From Odontocerum albicorne (taxonomy: Eukaryota > Arthropoda > Insecta > Trichoptera > Odontoceridae), in the NCBI GenBank assembly GCA_949825065.1, contig OX463838.1, positions 3,512,251-3,576,250 on the forward strand: 64,000 bases of DNA, in the 5' to 3' direction. Below the pieces are notes generated by a model, which saw only the letters and a list, made by a program, of their open reading frames with translations, ran no database searches and was not told the origin of the DNA. Of this stretch, positions 1-10,985 are shown piece after piece (position 1 is the first letter of the stretch; each line of letters starts with the position of its first letter). A program made the position numbers and the translations under genes.

Positions 1-91
1 GTCATCTTGATATATTATATACACCAACATCAGGAATATCTTAGCTGATGTCAATGGTCTCATATACATATAGGAGAACTTAATTCAGTAT

Positions 92-968
92 GGCGACCTC
101 CTTGGCCTATTTGGTAAGACACTTGACTTCCAACGGGGGAGTTATGGGTTCGAATATTAATGGTGCCTGAAAAAAAAAACCCATTTAAAAAAAAGTTCGT
201 CTGTACTTCAGAAAATGTAGGATGGGTCCTGCGACGATTTAAACGTCATGTCTCAAACGGGTAGAATAAAATCGTTTTTTTTTAAATCGAATCGTTTTTT
301 TATAAATCGAAAAATTGTTTTTCTCTAAACTAACGTTTTAATTCCTAATTTTCATTATACTGACTTTCTAACGTATTGTATGATTTGTATCTATCTTTAA
401 ATAGGTCAAGATCCACTATGAATTGATACTAATTATGAACATTTAATTTAGGGCATAAAAAAATCGAAAATCCAATTATCGTATACCCCATCACTAGCCA
501 ATGTAGACTAAAGTAGTGACTTTTAACAAACGTCACCAAATATTATTTTATTTTAACAAACTGCCACATTTTGCTAATTTGTAACAAGATGTATTAATTT
601 GTCATTATTGTTAGTTTTATGTAATGTATTTATCTAAATAACTTGTTATTTATTAGAATCGAGGCTTATATTAAAGCTGATATTTGTAAAATAATTAAAA
701 TTACTGAACGTCGTTACAAGGTTGTATTGGGGCAAATTTGTGAACTGTCACAGGAACCGTGCTACAACTTCTGAAGTTTAGTAACAATATACGAGCAAGA
801 CGTGTGTAAGCGTTGATGTCTCTTTATGTGCGGTAGTATTGCCAACATATGCGATTACTATGAAGGAGTTTTGAGTTGACTCCATAGGTTCTAAGCCCAA
901 AAGATCGATTAACGGGGCCTTGTCTCCCTGCCAAGTATTTTAATATGTTTGAGTCATCCGTAAGGATA
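92..968 (+). mobile_element. SINE-A2 copy, split by element X
   Basis: The tRNA-like head carries an A-box-like TTGGCCTATTTGGTAAGAC and a B-box-like GGGTTCGAAT, the internal RNA polymerase III promoter of tRNA-derived SINEs. The body resumes at 781 after the X insertion and matches 23,359-23,545 in order (TAACAAT, GTAGTATT, GATTA blocks). That second copy is uninterrupted and serves as an empty-site reference. Confidence 0.7.
204..780. mobile_element. Element X copy 1, non-autonomous DNA transposon
   Basis: This 577 bp element is bounded by inverted ends (left TACTTCAGAAAATGTAG; right end reversed TAAACTTCAGAAGTTGTAG). It aligns along its whole length with 19,369-19,947. No intact transposase is present. 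The superfamily is not recognised and the target duplication is short and unclear. Confidence 0.7.
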
Positions 969-1184
969 AGTTGAATGGTATCAATCGAATCCATTATTGG
1001 CGTAATGGTTTTTGTATCTTACTTTCATATATATTGTAATTTTATCTGAATTTATTTAGAAGCGCTTATAAACTGTATGACGAAGAAAGCGATGTAAAAG
1101 GTGGAAACAATATACAATAGAAGAGTAGAACAATCACTATCACGAAGAAAATGCGTCTAGTTACGTCTATTGTCTTTGCAATAT

Positions 1185-1425
1185 ATTATATACAACGTGA
1201 AAAAAATACTCTGCGAGCTAGCGAGACGCACTCGTAGAATAGATGCATTTGCATTGTGGTGCTTCAGAAAGATGCTACAAATTCTATGGGCAGTGTACCG
1301 GACCACGGTACAAAGAACTGTAAATAGGTGCGATGGTTGCTGCGCAATGCTCGGAGAGTTCAGGTCAATTCCAAAAGGCGTAGATCGGTGAGAGAAGATA
1401 GCGATGGTGAAGAGATTCCTCTTAG
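1185..1425 (+). pseudogene. LINE reverse transcriptase C-terminal relic
   Basis: An open stretch reads RRIDAFALWCFRKMLQILW. This matches the region after the reverse transcriptase core of many arthropod LINEs, usually of the form AFEMWCYRKMLRISW. It is 5'-truncated with no catalytic motifs. The following 70 residues are degraded. Confidence 0.5.
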
Positions 1426-1429
1426 ACAG

Positions 1430-1875
1430 GTACAGCAGGTCTCAAGTAAAACACAAGAGGTAGAGTATACTGAGAATATATTTAAAAAATGAAAATGACA
1501 CATCTTATGAACGGCCAGTCACTCATCGCTAGCGCTCACACCCCGCGAAATACAACAACTTTCGGGAGTTTTGCGCAGTACTTAAACCGACCGGTCAGCG
1601 GTCTAGTCACGACGCCCGTCCATAAGTCCACATTTCCATTGCGGTCGCGGCAACGCGCGGACGCAAACAAATATAAATATTTTAACAAGCATTTACATCA
1701 AGGAAATGTCAAATATAACAAACAAATATATCAATACAATTAAGTATCAAACATTAAGAATACACATACAATATTGTTATCATTTTAACAGGAATTTATA
1801 CATCTGTAAAGTTAATCCAAAAAAACAAATATCTACACATATTAAAGGGTGACGCATACGTCCGATACAGACAGC
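1430..1875. other. No recognised gene
   Basis: Positions 1,490-1,650 are richer in G+C than the surroundings and open for 84 codons on the plus strand. The peptide resembles nothing I know and has no domain features. The remainder is AT-rich unique sequence. Confidence 0.4.
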
Positions 1876-1879
1876 AAGC

Positions 1880-2260
1880 CAAACTTATACATTTATTGTC
1901 AAAGAATTGAGAGTCACTGACAGACACAGTGACACCCAGTTTTTTGATAAAATCTCATTATCGACAACATACCTGCGAGGAATTCTCCGGTTATTTGGAC
2001 ACATTGCTCGTGGCCAAGAAGACAGTTTAAAGAAGCTTGTGGTCACAGGAAGCGGGGAAGAATGACGCACAAGAAGAAGAACCCCGATGGGTTGCCTTGA
2101 CTGAGCGTGAGACGCAACGGGACTACCCTTAACGACTTCTCTTCAAACTGTGGAGTGCAGGGATGGATTGAACTGAGTCGTAAAGAGGTATCATGGAGTC
2201 ATGAGCTACACAACAGGGTGGAAACTGTTGATAATTCGTGCTCGGAGTATCGGTTTAATT
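1880..2260 (+). pseudogene. LINE-V 3' end (reverse transcriptase C-terminus)
   Basis: A degraded frame reads RGILRLFGHIARGQEDSLKK followed by LVVTGSGEE. Further on, in other frames, come DATGLPL and VECRDG. Arthropod LINE C-termini have the same order: a GHIAR block, LEKLVVTG, a basic GRSP block, then ATG-PL and AECR-EW. Stops and frame breaks show a dead 5'-truncated copy. A related copy lies at 25,550-25,960. Confidence 0.65.
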
Positions 2261-3195
2261 TAAGGACACCTTACTCCTTCATTGGATATTGTGAAACGGA
2301 TGTGGGGTATTTAGTTTGGATATTTTGGATGGTGGAGAAAATAATGATATTAGAGGAAAGGATAGAATTTTGTACATGTATTAATGTTATAAAATACATA
2401 TTTATATACGTGTATATGTCACACGCGTTTACATATATGTATGTATACATATAGAAATGATTGAGATATATACAAAGATATAAATATTTTAAATTATAAT
2501 GTACTACGAAGATGGGGGGCAGGGAAATAACGCTGTGACTGACAAGATAAATATTTTAAATATATAAATATGGGGGGATAGATAAAAATATGTTATATTC
2601 GTGCTCTTGGCACAATTTGATGGCTACCTTCGCGAATTGGGGGGCGAGGGGTGGTACAGAGAATTTGTTTCGGCCTGGGGTGAATCGATAGGATAGATGG
2701 ACTGTATTTTATAAATTCTAAAACATAGCGCTCTTATAGTGTTATTTAGATACAAAACAACGTTATTTAAGTCACGTATTTGATATTATTGTTACGTCAC
2801 TGGCAATCATGTAGAATGAATAAATGTTGGTAATGCCAATACCACGATCAAAATCACATTATGAGTTTATACTTAAGAATACGAAACACAAACTGCTGAC
2901 CTCTACATAAAGGTAGGAACACATAATTTAAGTTACCATTAAGAATGATATTGAAATGTCAATTTTAATGAAAACAATATATCTTTGTTCGTTTTAATCG
3001 AATCATAATATCTGTAATGTTCAACCAGAAGTATCGGGAGGTCATTAAGTGGAAGAGGTGCACACAGGGGCATAACTACACACATGCAGTCAATGCTGTG
3101 TTTTGGGGCTCACGTTAGATAAGGGTTTAAAAGGTTCATGCCCTAAAATACTTTTGGGAGAACCGTTACTTTCGCTGAATCCATGAAGTGAGAAC
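2261..3195. other. AT-rich stretch, nothing recognised
   Basis: There is no coding signal. The motif GATAAATATTTTAAAT recurs twice around 2,475-2,560 beside short G runs. The rest looks unique. Confidence 0.4.
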
Positions 3196-3197
3196 GT

Positions 3198-3417
3198 CTG
3201 TCAGAGTTATCACTATTTAAATAAAGTCAGCGTTATCACTGTTAAATCAAGATATCAGCGATATCTCTGTTAAATAAAGTCAGCGATATCACTGTTAAAT
3301 CAAGATATCAGCGATATCACTGTTAAATAAAGTCAGCGATATCACTGTTAAATCAAGATATCAGCTATATCACTGTTAAATCAAGATATCAGCGATATCA
3401 CTGTTAAATCAAGATCA
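3198..3417. repeat. Tandem repeat with alternating ~25 and ~28 bp units
   Basis: Units of the form CAGCGATATCACTGTTAAAT alternate between a linker AAAGT and a linker CAAGATAT, giving a ~53 bp higher-order period. The last units all use the longer linker. Each unit has the self-complementary GATATC core. Confidence 0.9.
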
Positions 3418-3602
3418 AATCCTTCTAGAATTGATAAGATTGTTTTATTGATATTTAGAACAAGGATTGTTTTTTTTAATTAAAATTCAAAAAACTCTTT
3501 GTAAACAGCTTGTTTCATTTTTGCACAGTAATTTTTTTTCATGAAAGATGTTAAAAAATACTAATTTTGTTCTAAATATTAAAAAAAAAAAAAAAAAAAA
3601 AG

Positions 3603-3690
3603 ACAATTCATGTAACGTTGTTTAGAGACTAAACTCTCCTCAAGGGCGCTATAACTCTGGATTCGAACCAACTCATAAATGTTGATCTTC
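3603..3690 (-). mobile_element. SINE-D fragment
   Basis: Read on the minus strand it has GGTTCGAATCC, then AGCGCCCTTGAGGAGAGT, then a block like TCTCTAAACAACGTTACATG. The same order occurs at 18,845-18,960 and 45,085-45,190. The B-box-like motif suggests a tRNA-related head. It abuts the LINE-M tail. Confidence 0.5.
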
Positions 3691-4045
3691 TTCTTCCTAG
3701 TGTCATGTCAGGTCCCCCCAACGTTGACTATCACCTGAGAGTAGGCATCTTTGTTCTCGGCAGCCTGAAAAAGATCCCCCAACGCTCCTTATACCAGTCC
3801 AATCACGTTTATTGCGGAGTCAGGCCATTTACCTCCTGCCAACACCTTTTCGACCCTCTATTTTGCCTTGGATGATCAGGTGCAGTAATTTGTACTTTTC
3901 TCATCTAAGTACATGACCCAAATAGGACACTATTCGGATTTTAATATTAGTCAGCAACTCTCTATCAACTTTGGCTCTTTGAAGAATCCTTGTGTTGCTG
4001 ACCATATCCGTCCAGGGTATCCGTAGCATTCTTCGGTGTAATAAA
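3690..4045 (-). pseudogene. LINE-M 3' end
   Basis: The minus strand encodes RMLRIPWTDMVSNTRILQRA and LLTNIKIRIVSYLGHVLR, the typical post-reverse-transcriptase region of a LINE. Downstream it carries the same GGT...CACATGGCACTGG-type 3' end as the copy at 62,338-62,875. It is 5'-truncated and joined directly to a different LINE relic at about 4,045. Confidence 0.7.
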
Positions 4046-4440
4046 TGTCGATAAGACTTCTCAAAAAGTATTGTTTTTAAGTGTTTCCTAAAGGTGCATA
4101 CGCCACTCATATCTTGGACACTAGGAATCAGACCATTCCATACCACAGGATCAGCAACATGAAAGCTCTATCATACCTCGCCCTATTGGATTGATTTGTA
4201 ACAACCAATGTATTAGATGAAGACAAAATTGAACTCGAAGGCTTATTTCTCTCCGAAAGAACATCCCTTAGACACATATTCAAATGATACATCGGATACA
4301 TCCCTTTAATTGACTTAAATACAAAGAGACAAAGGCTGAAATCAATACATTTGTGTACACTTGTTAGAAGTGGATAAATATGGTACGATTTATGACTACT
4401 ATACGAGTGTATCAGCCTGGCAGCTGCATTGAAAAGCAGA
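4046..4440 (-). pseudogene. CR1/L2-like LINE C-terminal relic
   Basis: With frame breaks, the minus strand reads FSLCLFVFKSIKGMYPMY, NMCLRDVLSERNKPSSS, YDRAFMLL and GMVWNGLIPSVQDMS, then TFRKHLKTILFEKSY. This is the order found at the C-terminus of CR1/L2-type LINEs: LCLFVFKSL-G, RYDRSF, WN-LP, FK--LK--LF. Catalytic motifs are absent. Confidence 0.65.
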
Positions 4441-4624
4441 CTGAAGTTTAGATATTTTTATTATTAACTTTTAAGTGAGTATTAACAAACGGGTGCGTGT
4501 GAACCTAACGTATCTCAAGTTGGTGCGAACGAACCAATGCGTTTCACATTAACATCCAAAAAAAGTATAGATTATACCAAAAAAGTTAATTGTATTGATA
4601 TCTATGGATAATTTGTCATAAAAA

Positions 4625-5235
4625 ATGTCAATTCGCAGTGTAGTTTATTGTATAATATCCTTGACTGTCCCGCCGCCCCCTCTTATCTCACCGAAAATGT
4701 TTAGCGTCTTTAACAGAAATTGAAATTGTCTATTGACTTAACTCAAACTGAAATTGTCTATTGACCTTTCCAGTTCACCGCTCGTTTATTTTACATCGTC
4801 CTTTACTGTCCATGCAGTGGGGCTCTAGAATCAATTACAAACCAATATAAGACTCGCTCAGTCCTTGGCATGCTTTAAGAAGCGACTGAAAAAACTCTTA
4901 ATTTCTAGTCAGTAAAATAACGCGTTTCATTGCGTTCCGATTTTTCCTTTCCTTTCTACCATCCCTTCCTTTTCTTTTGATTGATGATATCTCACTTTAC
5001 ATGAAAAATAATGTTCGGGTGATTGTCCATCTTTGTGGGATTCGTGGGTATATACTCACGTATGTGTTTATAGATTTCATGGGGATTGATAGACATTTGA
5101 ATGATTTACGCGACCACGTAACTTTTTTTTTTTACTTTTGTCTGGTTGGCTGGAAGAGATTGCCGCCTGGTAATAAGCCTGCCAGATTGTATTTGCAATA
5201 TGTTGCAAGTGTTCAATTAATTAACAAATAGTTTT
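4625..5235 (+). pseudogene. LINE-L 3' end, copy 1
   Basis: It aligns with the minus-strand copy at 57,975-58,625. Shared pieces are a coding end with ARSVLGMLxKRLKKLLISS-type sequence, then a 3' region starting MIDDISLYMKNNVRVIV in one frame. The last ~90 bp (TGGTTGGCTGGAAGAGATTG, CCTGGTAATAAGCCTGCCAG) is also the tail of SINE-A1. Here the coding part is interrupted by stops. Confidence 0.65.
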
Positions 5236-5719
5236 CGCTTTTACTGATTTATAATAATTAAACGAAATTTGTATCATAATTCTTCAACCTCGCGAAAAAC
5301 AAATGTAAAAAGTATTTAAAAACTCATTCCCTGGGTTATTTAAAAACTCATTCCCACTTGCTTACACGTTAATATTCTTATACCTTATGTATACTGCATA
5401 CATTGGTGTCCTTTTTCCACTTTAAATAAGGGTCCATTTTTTTAAGTTACACCACTGGATGCACATTCAACCGTTTCCAGTATTGGTTATCAAATATCCG
5501 TGTGTTCTTAGGGTTACCATGATAGTAGTAATAAACGGAGAAATCGGTTTATATTTGTTTGGAAATGGAAGTGAGTATACAAAAAGGGCCAAACATATAT
5601 TTTTTTATATAATTCAAAATTTACTCGTACATTCTTTTGCGCCGTTCTTTCATTCATTCTCTCTGTCATTCTTTCGCATTGCTTCGTTAATATCTATTAA
5701 TAATAAAAAATTAAACATA
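5236..5719. other. AT-rich stretch with a small direct duplication
   Basis: TTATTTAAAAACTCATTCCC occurs twice in a row near 5,310-5,356. A 136-codon open frame from 5,459 shows no domain and runs into the SINE-C copy, so it is probably fortuitous. Confidence 0.4.
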
Positions 5720-5960
5720 TCGGTGTGGTCCCATCGTCTCACTTCAGGTGTACCATCCAGTACAGTGGTGTTATTGGTGAGTTTGTTGGTGTACAACGGC
5801 TCACTGACTTTAAGAAGAGAAAAAGTAAGAAGAAAATTTGTTACGGTACAGCTTTGCTTTTCAACTTAATTTACGATGGAGTGGTGAAGGAATCCTCGAC
5901 TACGAGGCCCAGCAACGATGAATATAATTTTAATAATACTCAAATAATAAAGGACAATTT
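5720..5960 (+). mobile_element. SINE-C 3' part
   Basis: It shares a series of blocks with 31,640-31,920 (plus) and 57,465-57,700 (minus): CGTCTCACTTC, CCATC, CAGTAC, GTTTG-TGGTGT-CAACG-CTCA and AATCCTCGACTACGAGGCCC. Three dispersed copies in two orientations indicate a mobile repeat. Confidence 0.6.
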
Positions 5961-6403
5961 ATATAGCTTATAAAGGACAATTTATAAGATTAGCGTTAAA
6001 TGTTCCTAACAATTACATTAGACTGTGACGGCAAGAACCGTTCTCAATAACATACGCAAGAACGGGTCTTCCAGCCGCTATGCCTGTTGGAAGGGCCTTA
6101 ACTCTTCTGAACGGGACTGCTTAGGATATTGACATATTTCATATCACATTACCAAAAGCAAAAGTAAATTTTCTTCTAACATTGAGCGCGTTAGAAAGCA
6201 CTCATCAACGTACTTAAGTGATTGAATATATGTGTATCATATGTTTGTGTGTATATGATATACTCGTATGTATGCATATACATTATTTTTTATATTTTTT
6301 TATTCTATGTAATTTTTCTTTATTTTTAATAAGTCTTGTATATTATTTTTCAAAGTAATTGGGCTAAACCTGTTTTGAGAAAATAAATAAATAAATAAAA
6401 TAG
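5961..6403 (+). other. Probable retroelement 3' end with (TAAA)n tail
   Basis: It ends in AAAATAAATAAATAAATAAA at 6,380-6,400, a tail like those of the LINE relics elsewhere here. The segment at 6,025-6,120 contains short inverted pieces (AGAACCGTTCT, AGAACGGGTC). No coding sequence was recognised. Confidence 0.35.
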
Positions 6404-6404
6404 C

Positions 6405-6545
6405 GCCGTTTAAATTTTTAAAAAGTTACCAGTCTGGTTTTCACTTAACGCCTCTTTAATATATTTCTAGTAGGTTGAAAGAGATTGCTACATGGTAATA
6501 AGCCCGCCAGGTTATACTGTATACAACGAAAGTGTAACACAATAT
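6405..6545 (+). mobile_element. SINE-A1 body, head missing
   Basis: It contains CAGTCTGGTTTTCACTTAA, CGCCTCTTTAATAT, GTAGGTTGAAAGAGATTGC and AATAAGCCCGCCAGG in the same order as the complete copy at 52,084-52,262. The tRNA-like head is absent. Confidence 0.65.
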
Positions 6546-7085
6546 AATGTATTAAATACAGTTTGACAATTCCTTTATATAGCGAAACAGATTCACTTTA
6601 ATTTAAGTTATTGTGTAGATTTTAAATCATTGTGAAGCACAAAATTTAATAAATCCCAAAAAAATTTAATTAAAAGAAAAAAATATTGATGAAAAAACCC
6701 TAACTTGTAAAAAAGCTTCCCATAAATTAAGTGACAACGGAATGTCCCCTGTTTGCATACCATATGGTAAGCCTGCGTGGTGTTGTGTGCTGGTAGAGGC
6801 ACGGGAGGTATATTTACGAATTGGCCGTTATACCACCAAAAGTACCGAGGCCCGGAGGTCACAGTTCGCGCCTCTCTCGCATTCCCTCACGCCCGGCGAG
6901 CAGGTGAAATTGATATGAATTTAAAAAATATACTTTTACTTTTCGTGATTTATGTTCTGCGAGTGCTTTTAATCTCTTCCATACACGAGTAATTATAATT
7001 CTCGTACATTACTCGATATATATTTTTTTGTACTGTTATTACTTGGCACTCGTTCAACTATTGTACGAGTATACGTCGAAGGTTT
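6546..7085. other. No recognised gene
   Basis: Positions 6,770-6,910 are relatively GC-rich and open on both strands (71 and 84 codons), but neither peptide has a recognisable domain. The rest is AT-rich with several TACGAGTA-like words. Confidence 0.35.
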
Positions 7086-7215
7086 TCTATTCAGTATAAT
7101 GGACAATTTTATATAGCATCATTTATAGAACTAACTTTCTTCAAGAGCGCCCTTACTCGGGACTTGAACCCATTAATTATTAAACGAATCACGTAATACA
7201 GCTATAGCAGCGCCC
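7086..7215 (-). mobile_element. SINE-D copy
   Basis: The minus strand reads GGGTTCAAGTCCCGAGTAAG, then GGGCGCTCTTGAAGAAAGT, then AAATTGTCCATTATA. It matches 18,845-18,960 and 45,085-45,190. The first motif resembles a B box. Confidence 0.5.
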
Positions 7216-7358
7216 ACGCGAATCATAAGCTGCAAAATGACAGCAGAGCGTGACGATAGAGACGAGCGCAAGCTATCGTGTTTCCCGTTGGACTCAAAAT
7301 ATTTTGATAATGTATAGTATGTAAGATATAATATAGTACAGTAGAATTGTGATTTTTA

Positions 7359-7922
7359 GAAGGGTCTTTCAAATTGAGCGGTTTTTTTAACACAATTTTT
7401 TTTAATTCTTGAATAAATAAAACACACACATTTGCTTTGATTTCCAAAAACTTTTTATTGGTCATTGAAGTATAATGTATGACATTTAAACACAAAAAAA
7501 CAATATCCGCCAAATGTCCACCTCTTGCAGCTCCACAAATGTCCACTATTTTGTCAAAAAAAATTGATGGCCTTTAGACATAATTGCGGTTCTAACTCAC
7601 CAATAATGCGAATAATTTCATCCTTCAGCTCAGGAATTGATTGGGGGTCATTCTTATTGACCTAGCTGAACACGTAACCCTAGAGAAAATAGTCAAACGG
7701 GGTCAGATCACCTGATCTTGGTGGTCAATTAACATCACCGTTACCGAAGATTACAATACGTAAAATAATTCAACAATTTAAACGCGTTGTATTGTATACG
7801 ACTCCATTTTCATAAATGTCATACATTACACTTCTCGAATGTCACAAGACCCAGGCAAGTTCGCAAAGCCATCTGTGTTTTATCCATGAATTTAAAAAAT
7901 CGCTTAAGTCGAAAGACCCTTT
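7359..7922 (-). mobile_element. Element N copy 1 (Tc1/mariner-like, internally deleted)
   Basis: Inverted ends AGGGTCTTTCAAATTGAGCG and CTTAAGTCGAAAGACCCT bound a 564 bp element. It keeps the 3' part of a transposase: on the minus strand the block around NWPP-S-DLT-LD-FLWGYV and a downstream GGHLADI. The copies at 13,089 and 44,479 have the same deletion, so the short form itself multiplied. Confidence 0.75.
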
Positions 7923-8000
7923 ATATACAATACCATCACGCCGTTTCCCTGTTACATATGAAGACTCCACAAAAGAGTTCTATCAACTAAGAAAACTTTG

Positions 8001-8168
8001 ACTCCACTTTATACAACGGTATAACTCTACTGGTTTCAAGGTTTTTATCTCATCAGTAGTCTTGTTTATGCTCCCCTGATAAAGAGGTGAAAATCTTGAA
8101 ACCGATAGGGTTATACCGTTATATAAAGGGGAATAAACAGTGTTGGACTAAACAAATAACACTTTATG
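8001..8168. mobile_element. P foldback element, partial
   Basis: The arms ACAACGGTATAACTCTACTG and AACCGATAGGGTTATACCGT face each other around a centre at about 8,062. Stem similarity to the full copies at 22,163 and 56,030 is clear. The outer left arm is shortened. Confidence 0.75.
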
Positions 8169-8340
8169 CAAAACAACCTAGCAAGGTCATTACCATGTGA
8201 CAATCTCTTCCAGTCAATCAGAAAGATGTAAAAAAGGTCATAATGAAAATCAGCGTTAATTTTTTTATTCTGTGTTCTAACGGGAATTAAACCAGCTATA
8301 GATCATTCAGCCAGAAGAGCCAGTTTGCAATAGTTTGAGT
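8169..8340 (-). mobile_element. SINE-A1 copy
   Basis: On the minus strand, a degraded head end GGTTTAATTCCCG is followed by TTTTCATTATGACC, CTGATTGACTGGAAGAGATT and CATGGTAATGACC. This is the SINE-A1 order. Confidence 0.6.
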
Positions 8341-9245
8341 AACACTCTCTGTATTAGTGTAGTGGTTTTGGTTTTAGAATGCCACACGATTGGTTCGCCC
8401 AGAGCGCACGTTTGTATTTTTGTTAAAATACTCGGTGATTAGAAAAACACTACCACGTCGAAATTAGGAGTGCGATTTTTGTCTAATGTAATGTATAATT
8501 CAATATTTTTCGACAGCTAAGAATATACTTTGTTTTAAGTTTTCTAGAATTTAGCATCACTCAATCCACTATTATTTTAAAACTATATTATTTGGCATTG
8601 TTATTATGATACATTAATATGTTAAATAATCTTACATTCATTTTATTTTTATGTGTATAATCTTATTAAAACTGACGAACATTTTTACTTTATAATACTT
8701 GTACTTATATTTCTTCTTAATTTTGAAAAATTTCATTATTGTTATTTAATGTTTCCTAAAATCTGCCATGCCTTAACAATTAATATGTTAAATAAACTTA
8801 CTTTCATTTTATTTTTATGATTATTACAAGTATAGATTGGAATACAGACGTCCTGTCAACAATTTGATATGTATCATAGATAACAAAAATAAATAATGTC
8901 CTCTCATAGACATAACAAAAATATTTTTATAAATGGATTCCTAATTTCGATACAAAATATCTTTGATTAATGAATCGAACGACAACCATTAAATAAATTG
9001 ATAAGTTTTAAGGGAATAATAAATTTGAATCTTCATATAACTTTAAAAAAAAAAACAGGTTTTCGTGTTTTTGATTTAAAAAACAATATATTCAACACGT
9101 CAACTTTTGTGAAAATAATATAAATTAATTGTAAATTAACATTTTGTAATTCAATTATATTCTTGAGAGGAGATGAAGGAATAATCGAGGAGACTCGACA
9201 TGAATTATTTATTTTAGAAAAATTAAATTGTGATGTTTAAAAAGT
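8341..9245. other. AT-rich stretch with a local direct repeat
   Basis: A ~40 bp block beginning TTAATATGTTAAATAA occurs at 8,611 and again at 8,781, both ending TTTTATTTTTATG. No coding signal was seen. Confidence 0.4.
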
Positions 9246-9319
9246 GGCGGACATATAAATCTCGGCAAATATTCTCATAAACTATTCTAAATACAGGTTG
9301 ACGAAATTATACTTTCAAG

Positions 9320-9353
9320 ATGTCGGATGAATTTATTACGGTTTCGCAAATCG
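9320..9353 (+). CDS. Candidate first coding exon (speculative)
   Basis: An ATG at 9,320 opens MSDEFITVSQI and leaves one base before a strong donor, GTAAGCG. A TATA-like CATATAAAT lies about 65 bases upstream. This looks like a short first exon, but no downstream exon was proven. The only phase-compatible acceptor noticed is at 16,517, inside a transposon-rich palindrome. Treat it as a lead only. Confidence 0.2.
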
Positions 9354-9359
9354 GTAAGC

Positions 9360-10169
9360 GATACTTGATGTCAACTCAACATACGTTTTTTTTCCTGTAA
9401 CTCAAATAAAAAAAAATGTAGTAATTTTGGACTCGGGTGGTAAAAAACATAAATTAATATATAGATACTTGTTCTGTTAGTTTCCTATTAGGATAATCAG
9501 AGAGGACATAGCGACAAACTTTCATAACATATTTCAGTTTATCCCTACAGTGCGCAATGATGCACATATGAATGAACCAAAGTTTTTCTAAATATTTTTG
9601 TGTTGAGTGATATAAACAACGACTCATGCGCTGTTACAAATGTGATACAATAATCTCCATGCTTTAAAACTACATAGGTTTAATAGAAAACTGTTTTACC
9701 GGTCAATTTGGCAGTTGAAGTTTGACTTGTTGCGCGTAGATGACTTTTGTGATTTGTTCCAGTTTGAAATCAAATTACTTTATTATTGGTGATCAAGGTA
9801 ATCTTATTTTTTTTCTTTAGTACATATGTGTAAAATAAATTAAGTTAAATGTATAATTTCATTTATATAATTATATCATATAATTAACTTACAAATGCGC
9901 AGTGATTCATATATGAACCTTACTCTTTTTTTTAAATATAAATATATAAAAACAAAAAAAAAGTTTTATTGTATTTTTCATGTTCCATTACATATTTTAT
10001 TTTTGAAACAAAAAAAATCACGCATTGTAAGGTTAAGGGAGAATTGAAAAAATATTGCATCACTTAAAATATCCCATCATCCTAATTTTTCTTCGTTTCG
10101 CTTCCTTGTCATGAACAAATTCTTTTTTTCTCTTTTTTTTTACTTAAATATAAACGAATATATTTATTA
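9360..10169. other. AT-rich stretch, nothing recognised
   Basis: A related motif occurs twice: TGCGCAATGATGCACATATG near 9,550 and TGCGCAGTGATTCATATATG near 9,895. No coding signal was seen. Confidence 0.35.
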
Positions 10170-10985
10170 TAATTTGTTTTCTCAATCACTGTTTATTTCA
10201 CTTTATGTAACGGTATAGCCCTACCTGTTTCAAGGTTTTCACCTCACCATCAGGGGAGCACAAGCACCTATGATGAGGGGAAAACCGTGAAACCGGTAGG
10301 GTTATACTTTTATTTTTATTATTTATTTATTATTACACATGACAAGAAATATACACAATTTGCGAAAAAAAACAACAGGTAATTTGATTTGGACATACAA
10401 TTTTAATGGATCTGGGTTTGTTGCCTTTCATTTGTCGTATCCCCAGTAAACTAGGCTTTTGCCTGTATCTAACTGAAGATATTTAGCATGAAAAAATAAA
10501 TCGATACTTCTTCAAAACCCGGTTGCACGCTCTCATCAACCTGACAAAAAGTGACACTCAACTACAACTGGAAACATCTTGCGAAATTCAACTCCTCACA
10601 CATCATCACTCCAGAAAGACCAAAAATATTCATCCCACAATATACCGCACACAATCATAAGAATAAAAAATTAAATTTAAACAAAAAATATACTGAAACA
10701 CAAATACAAAAACAACCGAAATTAAAACAACAAGAAGAAACCCACACTCACCAGCTCACACAAATCTTTTCTACTCGTCATTCATCCTGAAAGCCCAAGT
10801 ACTCAAAATCCTGTCGCAATAACAACCACGCTCCGATCGACTGTCTAAATGGTTTTCCTACCTTTACCTTTATATAATATATTTATTGATATACCTTTAT
10901 TGATACTGTTACATAAAGTTGAATAAACGGTGATTTATAAAACAAATTACAATGTCTTTAAACCTCCACAATGTTAAGTAATGCC
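10170..10985. mobile_element. P foldback element, split by retroelement R
   Basis: The left arm and hairpin tip lie at 10,170-10,307 and the outer right arm at 10,907-10,985 (ending CCTCCACAATGTTAAG and AATGCCTTAACTATA). Removing 10,308-10,902 and one ATAC restores a foldback like 22,163-22,390. Confidence 0.8.
10308..10902 (-). mobile_element. Retroelement R, copy 1
   Basis: Its minus strand ends in a TAATAATAAATAAT-type tail at 10,310-10,330. It aligns in reverse orientation with 48,125-48,665. ATAC flanks both sides (10,304-10,307 and 10,903-10,906), consistent with a short target duplication. No intact protein was seen. The 79-codon plus-strand frame is antisense to the tail and probably fortuitous. 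Confidence 0.65.

Noticed and set aside
6777..6992. A ribosomal-protein-like peptide (GGIFTNW)
   Set aside because: The match is a few residues only, and the rest of the frame has no supporting similarity.
10551..10790. A 79-codon Lys/Gln-rich protein
   Set aside because: It runs antisense to the A-rich tail of retroelement R and is not kept as a frame in the second copy.
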